Of a stretch of 64,000 bases of DNA, positions 53,725 through 61,798 are shown in pieces. The notes beneath the pieces are model-generated. The model searched no databases. It saw nothing but the letters and a program-made list of their open reading frames with translations, and was not told the origin of the DNA. Made by a program: the position numbers and the translations under genes. The DNA is from Paenibacillus sp. YN15. GTDB lineage: Bacteria > Bacillota > Bacilli > Paenibacillales > NBRC-103111. Location of the stretch: NCBI RefSeq assembly GCF_003285005.1, contig NZ_QMFA01000030.1, forward strand, positions 23,203 to 87,202, read 5' to 3'. Within the stretch, counting starts at the first letter, position 1; each line of letters begins with the position of its first letter.

Positions 53725-54081
53725 ATGGAAGACAAAAACCACTGCAGCCATTCATCCGGCGCGGACCATCCGGCGGAGGCGGGCTGCTGCGATTCCACCC
53801 AGCCGCGCAAGAGCCATCATTCCCAGGAGATGAAATCCAGCCTGGTGAACCGGCTTAACCGGATTGAGGGCCAAATCCGCGGCGTGAAGGGACTCATCGA
53901 AAAGGATGTCTACTGCGACGATGTCTTAAACCAGATCGCCGCCATCCAGTCCGCCCTGAACGGGGTGGGCAAGCTGCTGCTGGAGGGCCACATGAAATCC
54001 TGTGTGGTGGAGCGGATTATGGAAGGGGACCGGGAGGTTCTGGATGAGCTGCTTATTACCGTCAACAAATTGATGCGGTAA
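53725..54081 (+). CDS. csoR: Copper-sensing repressor CsoR
   Basis: A 118-residue DUF156-family regulator. The Cu(I) ligands are visible with the canonical spacing: Cys64 (KDVYCDD), His89 and Cys93 (LEGHMKSC). The helical core starts with LVNRLNRIEGQIRGVKGLIE. The first 35 residues are an unusual Cys/His-rich tail (with CSHSSGADH, CC and SHHSQ). The frame extends upstream to 53536 inside copA, but ATG 53725 with GAGGAG about 10 nt before it fits the family. It represses copA through the perfect inverted repeat upstream. Confidence 0.93.
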   Translation: MEDKNHCSHSSGADHPAEAGCCDSTQPRKSHHSQEMKSSLVNRLNRIEGQIRGVKGLIEKDVYCDDVLNQIAAIQSALNGVGKLLLEGHMKSCVVERIMEGDREVLDELLITVNKLMR

Positions 54082-54129
54082 TGGATGCCCGGCTGTCCGC
54101 CGCCTCCCTCCCGCAACGGAGCAACGCAA

Positions 54130-54168
54130 CACCGGTATCATTCGGCAATACGCCGGTGCCGCTTTTTT
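54130..54168 (+). terminator. Terminator between csoR and copZ
   Basis: Stem CACCGGTAT / ATACGCCGGTG with one unpaired base pair and six T. It should reduce read-through from csoR into copZ, unless copZ has its own promoter. Confidence 0.65.
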
Positions 54169-54215
54169 GGGCGGCATCAGCCTTAACCATATAATTCCTA
54201 AAGGAGCGATTGATC

Positions 54216-54416
54216 ATGGCACAAGCAACACTGAAGGTAGAAGGCATGTCCTGCAATCATTGCGTCAAATCCGTAGAAGGCGCTCTGCAAAATATCGGAG
54301 CCAAGGGCAAGGTGGATCTGGCCGCCAAGACGGTCACCGTGGAATACGATGCCTCCAAGCTGGACAAAGCGGCGCTGAAGAACGCCATCGAGGAGCAGGG
54401 CTACGACGTGGTTTAA
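54216..54416 (+). CDS. copZ: Copper chaperone CopZ
   Basis: A 66-residue HMA-domain protein with the Cu(I) site GMSCNHC and the usual beta-alpha-beta pattern (ATLKVEG ... KTVTVEYDASKLDKAALKNA ... EEQGYDVV). It carries Cu(I) to CopA. ATG 54216 has AAGGAG 9 nt upstream; TTG 54210 is too close to that site. It is the third gene of the copper operon. Confidence 0.93.
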   Translation: MAQATLKVEGMSCNHCVKSVEGALQNIGAKGKVDLAAKTVTVEYDASKLDKAALKNAIEEQGYDVV

Positions 54417-54547
54417 TAGGTCCATACAGTGGAAATGCAGGGGCGCGCAGGCCGGAGCTTTTCGATCTGCGCAGCCACCTGCGGTAGCAAAACGCTGATT
54501 CGAGAGCAACCGTCCTGCGATCCGTTCGATTTAACCTGCCCCGATTC

Positions 54548-54734
54548 CTAACGGCGGTGAGAGCCTCTATTGGCTCCAAAAAGGGGGGGATGCCAAATCT
54601 AACGGAAGCAGGAGCCCTTATTGGGCTAAAAATGGGCCTGCAGCGGAGCAGTCGGCCTCAATAGCGGCTGTGGCCGCCGTTAGATATTCGGAAGCGGTGT
54701 TTTTGCCAAAATAAGGGCTCTCACCGCCGTTAGC
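54548..54734. repeat. Cluster of GCTAACGG-type intergenic repeats
   Basis: Units CTAACGGCGGTGAGAGCC (54548-54565) and CTAACGGAAGCAGGAGCC (54599-54616) face two inverted units, GGCCGCCGTTAG (54672-54683) and GGGCTCTCACCGCCGTTAGC (54715-54734). The outer units can pair to form one large hairpin. Units of the same family recur at 56.2 kb. In the gap 54417-54940 no gene is supported; the part after 54740 holds the Fnr-like box. Confidence 0.7.
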
Positions 54735-54814
54735 GCCAGATCATGGCATGGTCCAACAAGCTAACAGCCATCCGTCCGCGGCCTCAAGCATATAAATCCT
54801 CCGAGCACCATAAC

Positions 54815-54828
54815 GTGAAATTTTTCAC
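54815..54828. promoter_or_regulatory. Fnr/Crp-type box upstream of hydE
   Basis: GTGAAATTTTTCAC is a perfect palindrome fitting the TGTGA-N6-TCACA consensus of Bacillus Fnr/CRP-family regulators except for the first T. It is followed by an AT-rich stretch with -10-like hexamers (TATGAT, 54834-54839) before the hydE start. Confidence 0.55.
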
Positions 54829-54940
54829 ATAATTATGATAAAGATCATATCTCCTATCCGCGTCTCATGCTACGTTGGGGTAAAGAGACAGCCGGATGCC
54901 TGTGAACCTCCATAGAGCGACCGGCAAGGAGGATAACACC

Positions 54941-55999
54941 ATGACGGATTTGCTCGATAAGCTGTTTGAGACCCATTCGCTTACCAAGGATGAGATTATA
55001 GATGCGCTCCGCATGATGGACGACGCGCAGCATAAAACCCGGCTGTTCGATTATGCCAACCGGACCCGGCTGGCCCACTACGGACCGCGGGTATTTATGC
55101 GGGGACTGGTGGAGTTCTCCAACTATTGCCGCCGGGACTGCATGTACTGCGGCATCCGCGCCGGGAACCGCAAGGCGGACCGGTACCGGCTGGCCCCCGA
55201 GGATATTCTGGCCTGCTGCCGGGAGGGGTATGAGCTGGGCTACCGCACTTTTGTGCTCCAGAGCGGGGAGGACATGTGGTATACGGAGGAGCGGCTCATC
55301 GGCATTCTGGGGATGATCCGGGAGGAGTTTCCCGATGCCGCCATTACCCTGTCCATCGGGGAGCGCAGCCGCAGTGAATATGAAGCCTTCTACAAAGCGG
55401 GCGCAGAGCGTTTCCTGCTCCGGCATGAGACGGCCTCCCGGGAGCTGTACCAATCCCTGCATCCTTCCATGTCTTATGACAACCGGATGGACTGCCTGCG
55501 GATGCTGAAGGAAATCGGCTACCAGGTGGGAGCCGGATTTATGGTGGGCCTGCCGGGGCAAACTCTGGAGCATCTGGCGGAGGACCTGGACTTCCTTCAC
55601 CGCTTCCAGCCGGAGATGATCGGCATCGGTCCGTTTATTCCCCACAGCGAAACGCCCCTGAAGGGTTCAAAAGGCGGCACGGTGGAGGATACGCTGGTGA
55701 TGGTGGCGTTTGCCCGCCTGCTGGTGCCCAAAGCCAATCTGCCGGCCACTACGGCCATGGGCAGTCTGGACCCGCAGGGCCGGGAAAAGGCCATCAAGGC
55801 CGGAGCCAATGTGGTGATGCCCAATCTGTCGCCCACTTCGGTCCGGGAGAAATATGATCTCTACGAGAACAAAATCTGCATCGGCGACGAAGCCGCCCAT
55901 TGCCGCGGCTGCATCGAGATGCGCATTAAGGTCAGCGGCTTCGAGGTGGATATGGGCCGCGGCGACAGCCTGAACTGGCAGACGGCTGTGAAGGCGTAA
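54941..55999 (+). CDS. hydE: Radical SAM protein HydE ([FeFe]-hydrogenase maturase type)
   Basis: A 352-residue radical SAM enzyme. The SAM-cluster motif is Cys63, Cys67 and Cys70 (SNYCRRDCMYCGIR, C-x3-C-x2-C), with EFSNYC before it as in HydE. The second cluster motif C-x7-C-x2-C of HydE is also present (ICIGDEAAHCRGCIE), as are the GAGFMVGLPGQT and PFIPHSETP segments. HydE helps build the dithiolate-bridged subcluster of [FeFe] hydrogenase, but no hydrogenase, HydF or HydG gene lies in the window. ATG 54941 has AAGGAGG 8 nt upstream. An Fnr-like box suggests anaerobic induction. Confidence 0.88.
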   Translation: MTDLLDKLFETHSLTKDEIIDALRMMDDAQHKTRLFDYANRTRLAHYGPRVFMRGLVEFSNYCRRDCMYCGIRAGNRKADRYRLAPEDILACCREGYELGYRTFVLQSGEDMWYTEERLIGILGMIREEFPDAAITLSIGERSRSEYEAFYKAGAERFLLRHETASRELYQSLHPSMSYDNRMDCLRMLKEIGYQVGAGFMVGLPGQTLEHLAEDLDFLHRFQPEMIGIGPFIPHSETPLKGSKGGTVEDTLVMVAFARLLVPKANLPATTAMGSLDPQGREKAIKAGANVVMPNLSPTSVREKYDLYENKICIGDEAAHCRGCIEMRIKVSGFEVDMGRGDSLNWQTAVKA

Positions 56000-56036
56000 C
56001 CGTCGCAGCGCGCATGGCCTCCGCACCAATAAACCG

Positions 56037-56081
56037 AAAGACCCGCCCACGGCTGCATTTTGCTGCCGGATGCGGGTCTTT
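56037..56081. terminator. Bidirectional terminator after hydE
   Basis: Perfect 10-bp stem AAAGACCCGC / GCGGGTCTTT with a 25-nt loop, 38 nt after the hydE stop. Confidence 0.75.
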
Positions 56082-56198
56082 GTATTGGCCGGGCTGCGAC
56101 GTCCCGAAAAATCTGCGCTCCTTGCAATGTTCGCCGCCGGCCAGTGGCTGCTGCGGAACTGAGCGGCCCTTATGGGGGAAAAATCGGCCGGCTCCAGC

Positions 56199-56335
56199 GC
56201 TAACGGAACTGAGAGACCGTTGTAGGGGGGGCGGGAGAGCAGACGGCTGATTTTGTTTCTGTAAGCGTCGCTGAGTTCCGCTAATTTCCCCAAAGGGCAA
56301 TTTTCCTCGATTAGGAGCCTCTCAGTTCCGTAAGC
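56199..56335. repeat. GCTAACGG-type intergenic repeats, second cluster
   Basis: GCTAACGGAACTGAGAGACC at 56199-56218 faces inverted copies CTGAGTTCCGCTAA (56271-56284) and AGCCTCTCAGTTCCGTAAGC (56316-56335). The same unit occurs at 54.5-54.7 kb. No gene is supported in 56000-56354. Confidence 0.7.
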
Positions 56336-56354
56336 GGTCAGGCATGCTTCCTTG

Positions 56355-59300
56355 CTACAGCTGCCGGTAAATCCGGTACAGCAGGACGGCAGCCTCGGCG
56401 CGGGTCACCGGGTCCAGGGGGCGGAGTTGACCGCCGTCCCCCTCGACCAGCCCTGCCGCGGTAAAGGCGGCCGCCGCTTCAAGAGCGTAATCGGCCAACT
56501 GGGCCGAATCCGCGAAGGCGGACAACGGCTCCCCATCGCCATTCGCCGGGGCGGAGGCGGCTTGCCCCTTCAGCAGTTGGCCCCCTTCCGTGGCCCGGTA
56601 GAGCAGCGCCAGCATCTCCTGGCGGCTGACGGCTTCACCGGGGGCGAAGCGGTTGTTTTCCCGGCCTTCGATCCATCCGGCCGCCCGTGCCTGCCCCAGT
56701 GCTTCGTAGTAATATGCGGAGGGGCTGACATCGGCGAAGGGCTCCGCAGCAGCGGCGGTAGCGTCAGCCGGCTGGAGCAGCCGGGTGAGCAGCAGGGCCA
56801 GGTCCGCCCGGGTCAGCGCCGCTCCGGGAGCGAACTGCCCGTCCGTTCCGCCCTCGAAGAGGCCCTTGGCCGCCAGCACCTCTGCCGCCTCCTGGGCCCA
56901 CAGGTAGCCTCCCAGATCGGGGAAGCCCCTGGCTTCGGCAAGCACAACTGCAAATGTGCCCAAGCGGGCGGGACGGAACACAATCCCCTGTTCGTCCGCA
57001 TCGTACCGGCCGCTGGGGACGGGGGCGGCCTGTCCTTCACCGGACAGAGCGTAGACGCCCAGGTAGCCCAATTCGGATTGCTCCGCCGCCGCTGGCTTAT
57101 AATCCAGAGCCACACGGACAGGAGACCATCCGCTGCGCCAGGACAAGGCTTTCCCGCCTGCCTGCAGGGAAAGCTCCACGGCCGGACGCTGTCCCATAAC
57201 GGAAGCCAGATGCGGATCTGCCGTCTCCGGCACTATTTTGGAAATGCTCAGGCGGACCGGAGCATCTATCGATTGCCCCTCCAGCAGATTGCTCGGCAGT
57301 GTCAGCTCCACACCGGGGATCTCCACCCGGATATGGCGGTCTGCGCCGCCGGAGGTGAACGCTGCGGCAGGCAGCTCCAGCATATACCGGTCCGCTCCAG
57401 CCAGCTCCGCTACGCGGATAACCACTTCCTTGACACCGGCCGGATCGGCAGGCGCCTGGCCGAAGGCTTGCTCCAGAAGCGCAGCCTCTACCTTGGTTGC
57501 TGCTGTGCCCTCCTCTGCCAATGGCTGTGCTGCGATTTGCCCCTGCCCCAAGAGAGTAGCTGCGGCCGCGCCGGAAGGAGCGGAGGTTGAGCTGTCACCG
57601 TCAGCGGACCCGGACTCGCTTCCTGACCCGCTACCCGATCCGTTCTCGGCCCCGTTCCCCGGCTCGCTGCCAGAACCGGATTCCCCGCCGTTGCCGGATT
57701 CGTTCCCCGACCCGGACTCTTCACCATTGCCGTTCTCGGAGCCGCCTCCGTTGTTCCCGCCGTCTTCACCGCCACCGCCGGCGGCTGCGCTCTTGAATAC
57801 GGCGGTGAAGCTGTGTCCCGCGGCTCCGGCGGTTGCCGCCGTCAAGTGGACACCGTCCGCATCCACCGTCACCTCCACGCCTTCGTCCTTCTTCACCAAC
57901 TCCAGCCCCTCACGGGCCAGCCCGATGCCGACGGAGGTTTGCTGCTGGGTGGGATCAGACACGGACACCTTTACGGTGCCGTCGCTGCTCTCCCTTACCA
58001 TCACTGCCGCCGGTTGATCAGCGGTAATGCCTGCCACTGTTCCCGCCTCCCAGAAATTGGCCGCCGTCAGTCCCAGCTTGCTCTCCTTCACAGCGTGAAC
58101 AGCGTTGCTGCCGCTGAGCACCTGCACATCCGGCTGGGCGCTGTAGTCTGCCGTGGCGGCGGCATTTTTGCCCGGCAGGAGCACATAGGAGTATTCGGCA
58201 TTCTGCGGGTTGGCCCCGTGATTGAAGGCCAGACTCAGATAATTCCGGGTTCTGGGCGTATCGGACTGGGTGGTGTTGATATCCTTCCAGGCGCCGGTTC
58301 TTGCTTCCCGCAGAGCATCCACCGCCGGAGCCTCCGGGAACACGTAGCCGATATCCGTCCCCTCCCCATTGCCCGTAAGGTGGGCCCATTGGGTGGCTTC
58401 CATGGTCTCCGACCAGCCCAGAGCCCCATCCTTCACCGCGCCGTTAACCGTCAGCACATTGCTGTTGTCCCCGGACAGCTTGCGGTTCTCCACAATAGTC
58501 TCCACCGTCCGGCCGTCCCCGCCGGTAATGCCGGAGCCCACGGCGACGATTTCGTCATCGAAGGCGAACCAGGATTTTTTGCCGGCCAAGGAGCTTCCCG
58601 TGCTTCCGCTTAAGGAGAAATCCATGCCCGCTCCGCTGTAGAGGCCGTCCATGGTTACGCCGCCCACCCAGCTCCGCGGGTTGTAATAGGAGGCCCAGGC
58701 GACCGGCGCCTGATAGGAGCCGTCGGTGGTGGTGCCCGCCAGACGGTAGGAATCCACCGTAGGCCAGAAATCATCCAAATATTGGGTCAAATCATTGTTG
58801 TACAGGTAGGTCATGCCCATGCCCGTGTACCAGCCCTTGAGATTCTCGCCGTTGCCGAACTCGAAGGCGGAAATCTGGTCCGAGAACATCGCCGTGGCAA
58901 AGGCATACCCCTCCCGCAGGTTGACCACCCTGTCCATGCCTGCGAACACCTGGCTTTTCACCAACTCACCGCGGGGCTCAATTTCCGGATTGTCCATAAT
59001 GGCCTTCAGCAGCACCATATCGTACAGGGACAGCCCTGTATACGGATTGTCCACAGTGGTATCCGCAAGAAACCATTCCTTGACCATCCGCTTCATCTCC
59101 AGCGCTTGCCCGGCGGGAGCCGACTGGGCCAGCCTCAGGATGCAGAGAATGGTGGCTTTGGCCTTGCCGCTGCCCTCCCGGGACATGCCCCGGCCATTGA
59201 CGATATCCATCATCAGGCCTTTGTAGATCACCGGCTCGAAGGTGCTGGAGACCCAGTTGAACACATTGTTCATATGGGGATCGGAGACCTCCCATTTGGA

Positions 59301-60923
59301 CCCCTTCAGCAGGTACATGATATCGGCAGTATTGTTCAGCCAGACAGAGCCGTAGCCGCCGGTGTAGGCGATGTTGAAATGCTGCACCAGGGAGCCGTCC
59401 TCATACACGCCGTCTCCCGACTTGGTGTAGATGTACTCCGGTCCGATGGCGGCGCTGCCCTGGACAATCTTGTACGGGGACTGGCCGACAATGCCCCGCA
59501 CCGTGACGGCAACCGCCTTGTCCAGAAGATTGGCGCCTGTCTCCCGGAAATCATCGTTTAGGGACTTGCGCTTCACCGGATCGGGCACAAACCGGTCGAT
59601 GGCCCGGATATAACCGGCGATCCGCTCCGGACCCAGCTCATCGTACATCAGCACCATGGTATCCCCCAAAGCCTTGGGGATGCTGATTTCCCAGTGGTAC
59701 CAGTTGTCGTAAATCTTGGCGATATTCTCGTTGTAGCGGTAGGTGTACAGCCAATCCAGAGCGGAGAGGATGTCATCCCGCAATTGCGCATTGTGATAGA
59801 GGGGAGAGCCGATGTAGGAATAGGCCAAAGCCATATTTTTCACCAGGCCAAAGGTGTTGGAAAGCTGGGCCGATACGGTGGCGGAGCTGTTGTCCTGCCA
59901 CAGATAGGTCCGGTTAGCCGCCCTGTTCAAGGTATCCCAGCGGCCTGTTCCCTCGGGATTGGTAATCTGGTAAACGGCGTTTAATACCGTCTCCTCCATG
60001 TCCGGATCATCGGGGTTGTACAGGCTGTTGCCTGTGAGCCGGTCATACCAGCGGAGCCGGAGCTCCGCTGCGGCGGCCATATCCGCGGGGTCCTCCACCA
60101 CCACCGTACATTCCGCGTACAATGCGCTGTCGGGGGTGGCTGCGCGGATCACCGTCTCCCCCAGGGACAATGCAGTCACCGTGCCGTATACCACCTCCGC
60201 CACTGTGGGATTGCTGGAGCTCCAGACCACGGTTTTGTCGGCGGCGTTTGCAGGCTGCAGAACAGGGGTAAGCCGGATTTGCCCGCCCATCTGCAGCTCC
60301 AGGAAGGAATCCGGCAAGGAAATCCCGGTCAACCCGTCAAACTGCACAAATGAAGCGTCATCCACCCATACCACTCCCGTTCCCGTCTCGAACATGATTT
60401 CCACCCGCACATTGTTGGCGGTGGACGGTACCGAAAGGAACAGCTCCTTTAGGGTCCAGTCTGTGGTCCCTTTCACCGTTGCGGTGGGACCGTTGTCGAT
60501 TTTGGCGTTGCCGTTGTAATAATACGTGCGGAAAATAACACCGCTTGAGGAGGTCACCCGGTCTGTTTTCATCCAGATGCCCAGCTTGTAATTGCTCCCG
60601 GGCTGAACCGTCACGCCTCCGTTTACGGACACGTTGGTTCGGGATTGTTTGGTCTGGTCGATTTTCACCGAAGCCTGTCCGCTGTGATAGACTGCCTGAT
60701 CCACAGACACCACGCCTCCGGCGGTGGCGAACCAGACTCCCCAATCCGCAGGCGCTGTTCCGTTCAACCAGGCTGAATTGGTCACCGTTTCCTCAAATCC
60801 GGAATTGGGAATCAGATTCTGTCCCGCACCGCTGCTGCCATCCGCCTTGGCGGAGGGAACAACGCCGGCCCACATTCCGGCCATCATGCAAATCACCACC
60901 AACAGGCACACCCTTTTGATCAT
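56355..60923 (-). CDS. S-layer-anchored polysaccharide lyase family 8 protein
   Basis: An exported protein of about 1522 residues. Signal peptide (1-28), a CBM4/9-like module (about 30-185), an Ig-like Big_2 module (about 195-280), an alpha/alpha-toroid plus beta-sandwich lyase (about 285-980), a 65-residue Gly/Ser/Glu/Asn linker, a beta-rich module and three SLH repeats (about 1320-1522). Lyase signatures are IYDNWYHWEISIPKALG (catalytic Asn), GSLVQHFNIAYTGGYG (catalytic His and Tyr) and KKSWFAFDDEIVAVGSGI. PL8 enzymes cleave hyaluronan, chondroitin or xanthan by beta-elimination; which one is not evident. ATG 60923 has AAAGGAGGG upstream; the frame extension to 60944 is rejected. Confidence 0.88.
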   Translation of the reverse strand: MIKRVCLLVVICMMAGMWAGVVPSAKADGSSGAGQNLIPNSGFEETVTNSAWLNGTAPADWGVWFATAGGVVSVDQAVYHSGQASVKIDQTKQSRTNVSVNGGVTVQPGSNYKLGIWMKTDRVTSSSGVIFRTYYYNGNAKIDNGPTATVKGTTDWTLKELFLSVPSTANNVRVEIMFETGTGVVWVDDASFVQFDGLTGISLPDSFLELQMGGQIRLTPVLQPANAADKTVVWSSSNPTVAEVVYGTVTALSLGETVIRAATPDSALYAECTVVVEDPADMAAAAELRLRWYDRLTGNSLYNPDDPDMEETVLNAVYQITNPEGTGRWDTLNRAANRTYLWQDNSSATVSAQLSNTFGLVKNMALAYSYIGSPLYHNAQLRDDILSALDWLYTYRYNENIAKIYDNWYHWEISIPKALGDTMVLMYDELGPERIAGYIRAIDRFVPDPVKRKSLNDDFRETGANLLDKAVAVTVRGIVGQSPYKIVQGSAAIGPEYIYTKSGDGVYEDGSLVQHFNIAYTGGYGSVWLNNTADIMYLLKGSKWEVSDPHMNNVFNWVSSTFEPVIYKGLMMDIVNGRGMSREGSGKAKATILCILRLAQSAPAGQALEMKRMVKEWFLADTTVDNPYTGLSLYDMVLLKAIMDNPEIEPRGELVKSQVFAGMDRVVNLREGYAFATAMFSDQISAFEFGNGENLKGWYTGMGMTYLYNNDLTQYLDDFWPTVDSYRLAGTTTDGSYQAPVAWASYYNPRSWVGGVTMDGLYSGAGMDFSLSGSTGSSLAGKKSWFAFDDEIVAVGSGITGGDGRTVETIVENRKLSGDNSNVLTVNGAVKDGALGWSETMEATQWAHLTGNGEGTDIGYVFPEAPAVDALREARTGAWKDINTTQSDTPRTRNYLSLAFNHGANPQNAEYSYVLLPGKNAAATADYSAQPDVQVLSGSNAVHAVKESKLGLTAANFWEAGTVAGITADQPAAVMVRESSDGTVKVSVSDPTQQQTSVGIGLAREGLELVKKDEGVEVTVDADGVHLTAATAGAAGHSFTAVFKSAAAGGGGEDGGNNGGGSENGNGEESGSGNESGNGGESGSGSEPGNGAENGSGSGSGSESGSADGDSSTSAPSGAAAATLLGQGQIAAQPLAEEGTAATKVEAALLEQAFGQAPADPAGVKEVVIRVAELAGADRYMLELPAAAFTSGGADRHIRVEIPGVELTLPSNLLEGQSIDAPVRLSISKIVPETADPHLASVMGQRPAVELSLQAGGKALSWRSGWSPVRVALDYKPAAAEQSELGYLGVYALSGEGQAAPVPSGRYDADEQGIVFRPARLGTFAVVLAEARGFPDLGGYLWAQEAAEVLAAKGLFEGGTDGQFAPGAALTRADLALLLTRLLQPADATAAAAEPFADVSPSAYYYEALGQARAAGWIEGRENNRFAPGEAVSRQEMLALLYRATEGGQLLKGQAASAPANGDGEPLSAFADSAQLADYALEAAAAFTAAGLVEGDGGQLRPLDPVTRAEAAVLLYRIYRQL

Positions 60924-60990
60924 ATTCCGCCCTCCTTTGTCCATTTGAAGTATCCTTTTCCATCATTGCGGATACGGCCGACGAAAGACA

Positions 60991-61020
60991 ATCGACGATT
61001 TATGCTTCATCGTTGATTTT
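60991..61020 (+). terminator. Terminator-like hairpin upstream of the PL8 gene
   Basis: Stem AATCGACGAT / ATCGTTGATT with one mismatch and a T6 tail on the plus strand. It would stop transcription running rightwards, antisense to the lyase; otherwise the gap 60924-61155 shows nothing. Confidence 0.5.
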
Positions 61021-61155
61021 TTGGATCGCCTGCCTGGACCCTGCAGGAAATTCGCGCCATCCGGGCGGATGTCCATACCCTTCGGGCTGCGGCCCCATAC
61101 AATGGGATGAACCCCTGACATTGATGCACAACAGGGAAAAGGAGGCACAAGAAGT

Positions 61156-61476
61156 ATGGAATTGATCAATCCCATCTGCGACGAAAAGCTTCGTCCCCAT
61201 TTGGGCAAGCATGTGTGCGTTGTGCTGGTGGACGGCACCACCATCTACGGGACCCTGGATGGGCTGAACGGCCAGCAGCTCATGCTGAAATCCTGCTTTG
61301 CGGACGGCGAGCCCCTCTCCACCAACAGCGCCAAGGCCCAATTGACCAAAAAAGGCAAAAAAGCGCAAACCTCCGCCTGGGGCTATCCTTATGGCGGCTA
61401 CGGCTATGGAGGCGCTTGGGGGCTGGATCTGGCCCTGATCGCGCTGCTCTTCGCCATCCCTTTCCTGTGGATCTGA
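61156..61476 (+). CDS. Small Sm-like (LSM-fold) protein with a C-terminal membrane helix
   Basis: A 106-residue protein. Residues about 15-50 (GKHVCVVLVDGTTIYGTLDG and LNGQQLMLKS) follow the Sm-like beta-barrel pattern seen in the DUF2642/YuzF-type small proteins of Bacillales. After a polar KKGKK segment comes a Gly/Tyr-rich stretch (WGYPYGGYGYGGAWG) and a C-terminal hydrophobic helix LDLALIALLFAIPFLWI. AAGGAGG lies 10 nt before the ATG. Function is unknown; spore or envelope association is possible. The fold is my inference. Confidence 0.65.
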   Translation: MELINPICDEKLRPHLGKHVCVVLVDGTTIYGTLDGLNGQQLMLKSCFADGEPLSTNSAKAQLTKKGKKAQTSAWGYPYGGYGYGGAWGLDLALIALLFAIPFLWI

Positions 61477-61511
61477 GGAGAGCGGCGGGCATTATCGGCT
61501 TTTTTTCGCAT

Positions 61512-61550
61512 AAACGGGCATCCGGCCTCCTGCATCCGGGCCCGTTTTTT
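61512..61550 (+). terminator. Terminator of the Sm-like protein gene
   Basis: Stem AAACGGGC / GCCCGTTT with a 20-nt loop and six T. Confidence 0.85.
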
Positions 61551-61624
61551 GCTGGCCGGAGGCGTCAAAAGCGGTACTAATTGCCAAGCCGGGGAGAATA
61601 CATATGAAACTATCCGGAAGGTTT

Positions 61625-61787
61625 AGGGGCTGTCTTACAACCCGCTTAAGGGCAGCTTTCACCGCCTTTTCGCCCCCTGCTTCGTTACTTTCGCTTGACG
61701 TACCCCCGGTGAACTTACGCAAAAGTGCCTTGCCCGGAACGAAAATTCGGCAAAATCTGCTCCCTTCGGAGTTGTAAGACAGCCCCT
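61625..61787. mobile_element. MITE-like element with 17-bp terminal inverted repeats
   Basis: The ends AGGGGCTGTCTTACAAC (61625-61641) and GTTGTAAGACAGCCCCT (61771-61787) are perfect inverted repeats, and weaker pairing continues inward for about 15 bp. The 163-bp unit has no coding capacity. The right end stops only 11 bp before the next start codon. I could not identify a clear target-site duplication. It is probably a non-autonomous insertion mobilised by a full-length IS elsewhere. Confidence 0.6.
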
Positions 61788-61798
61788 GGGAAATCTAC

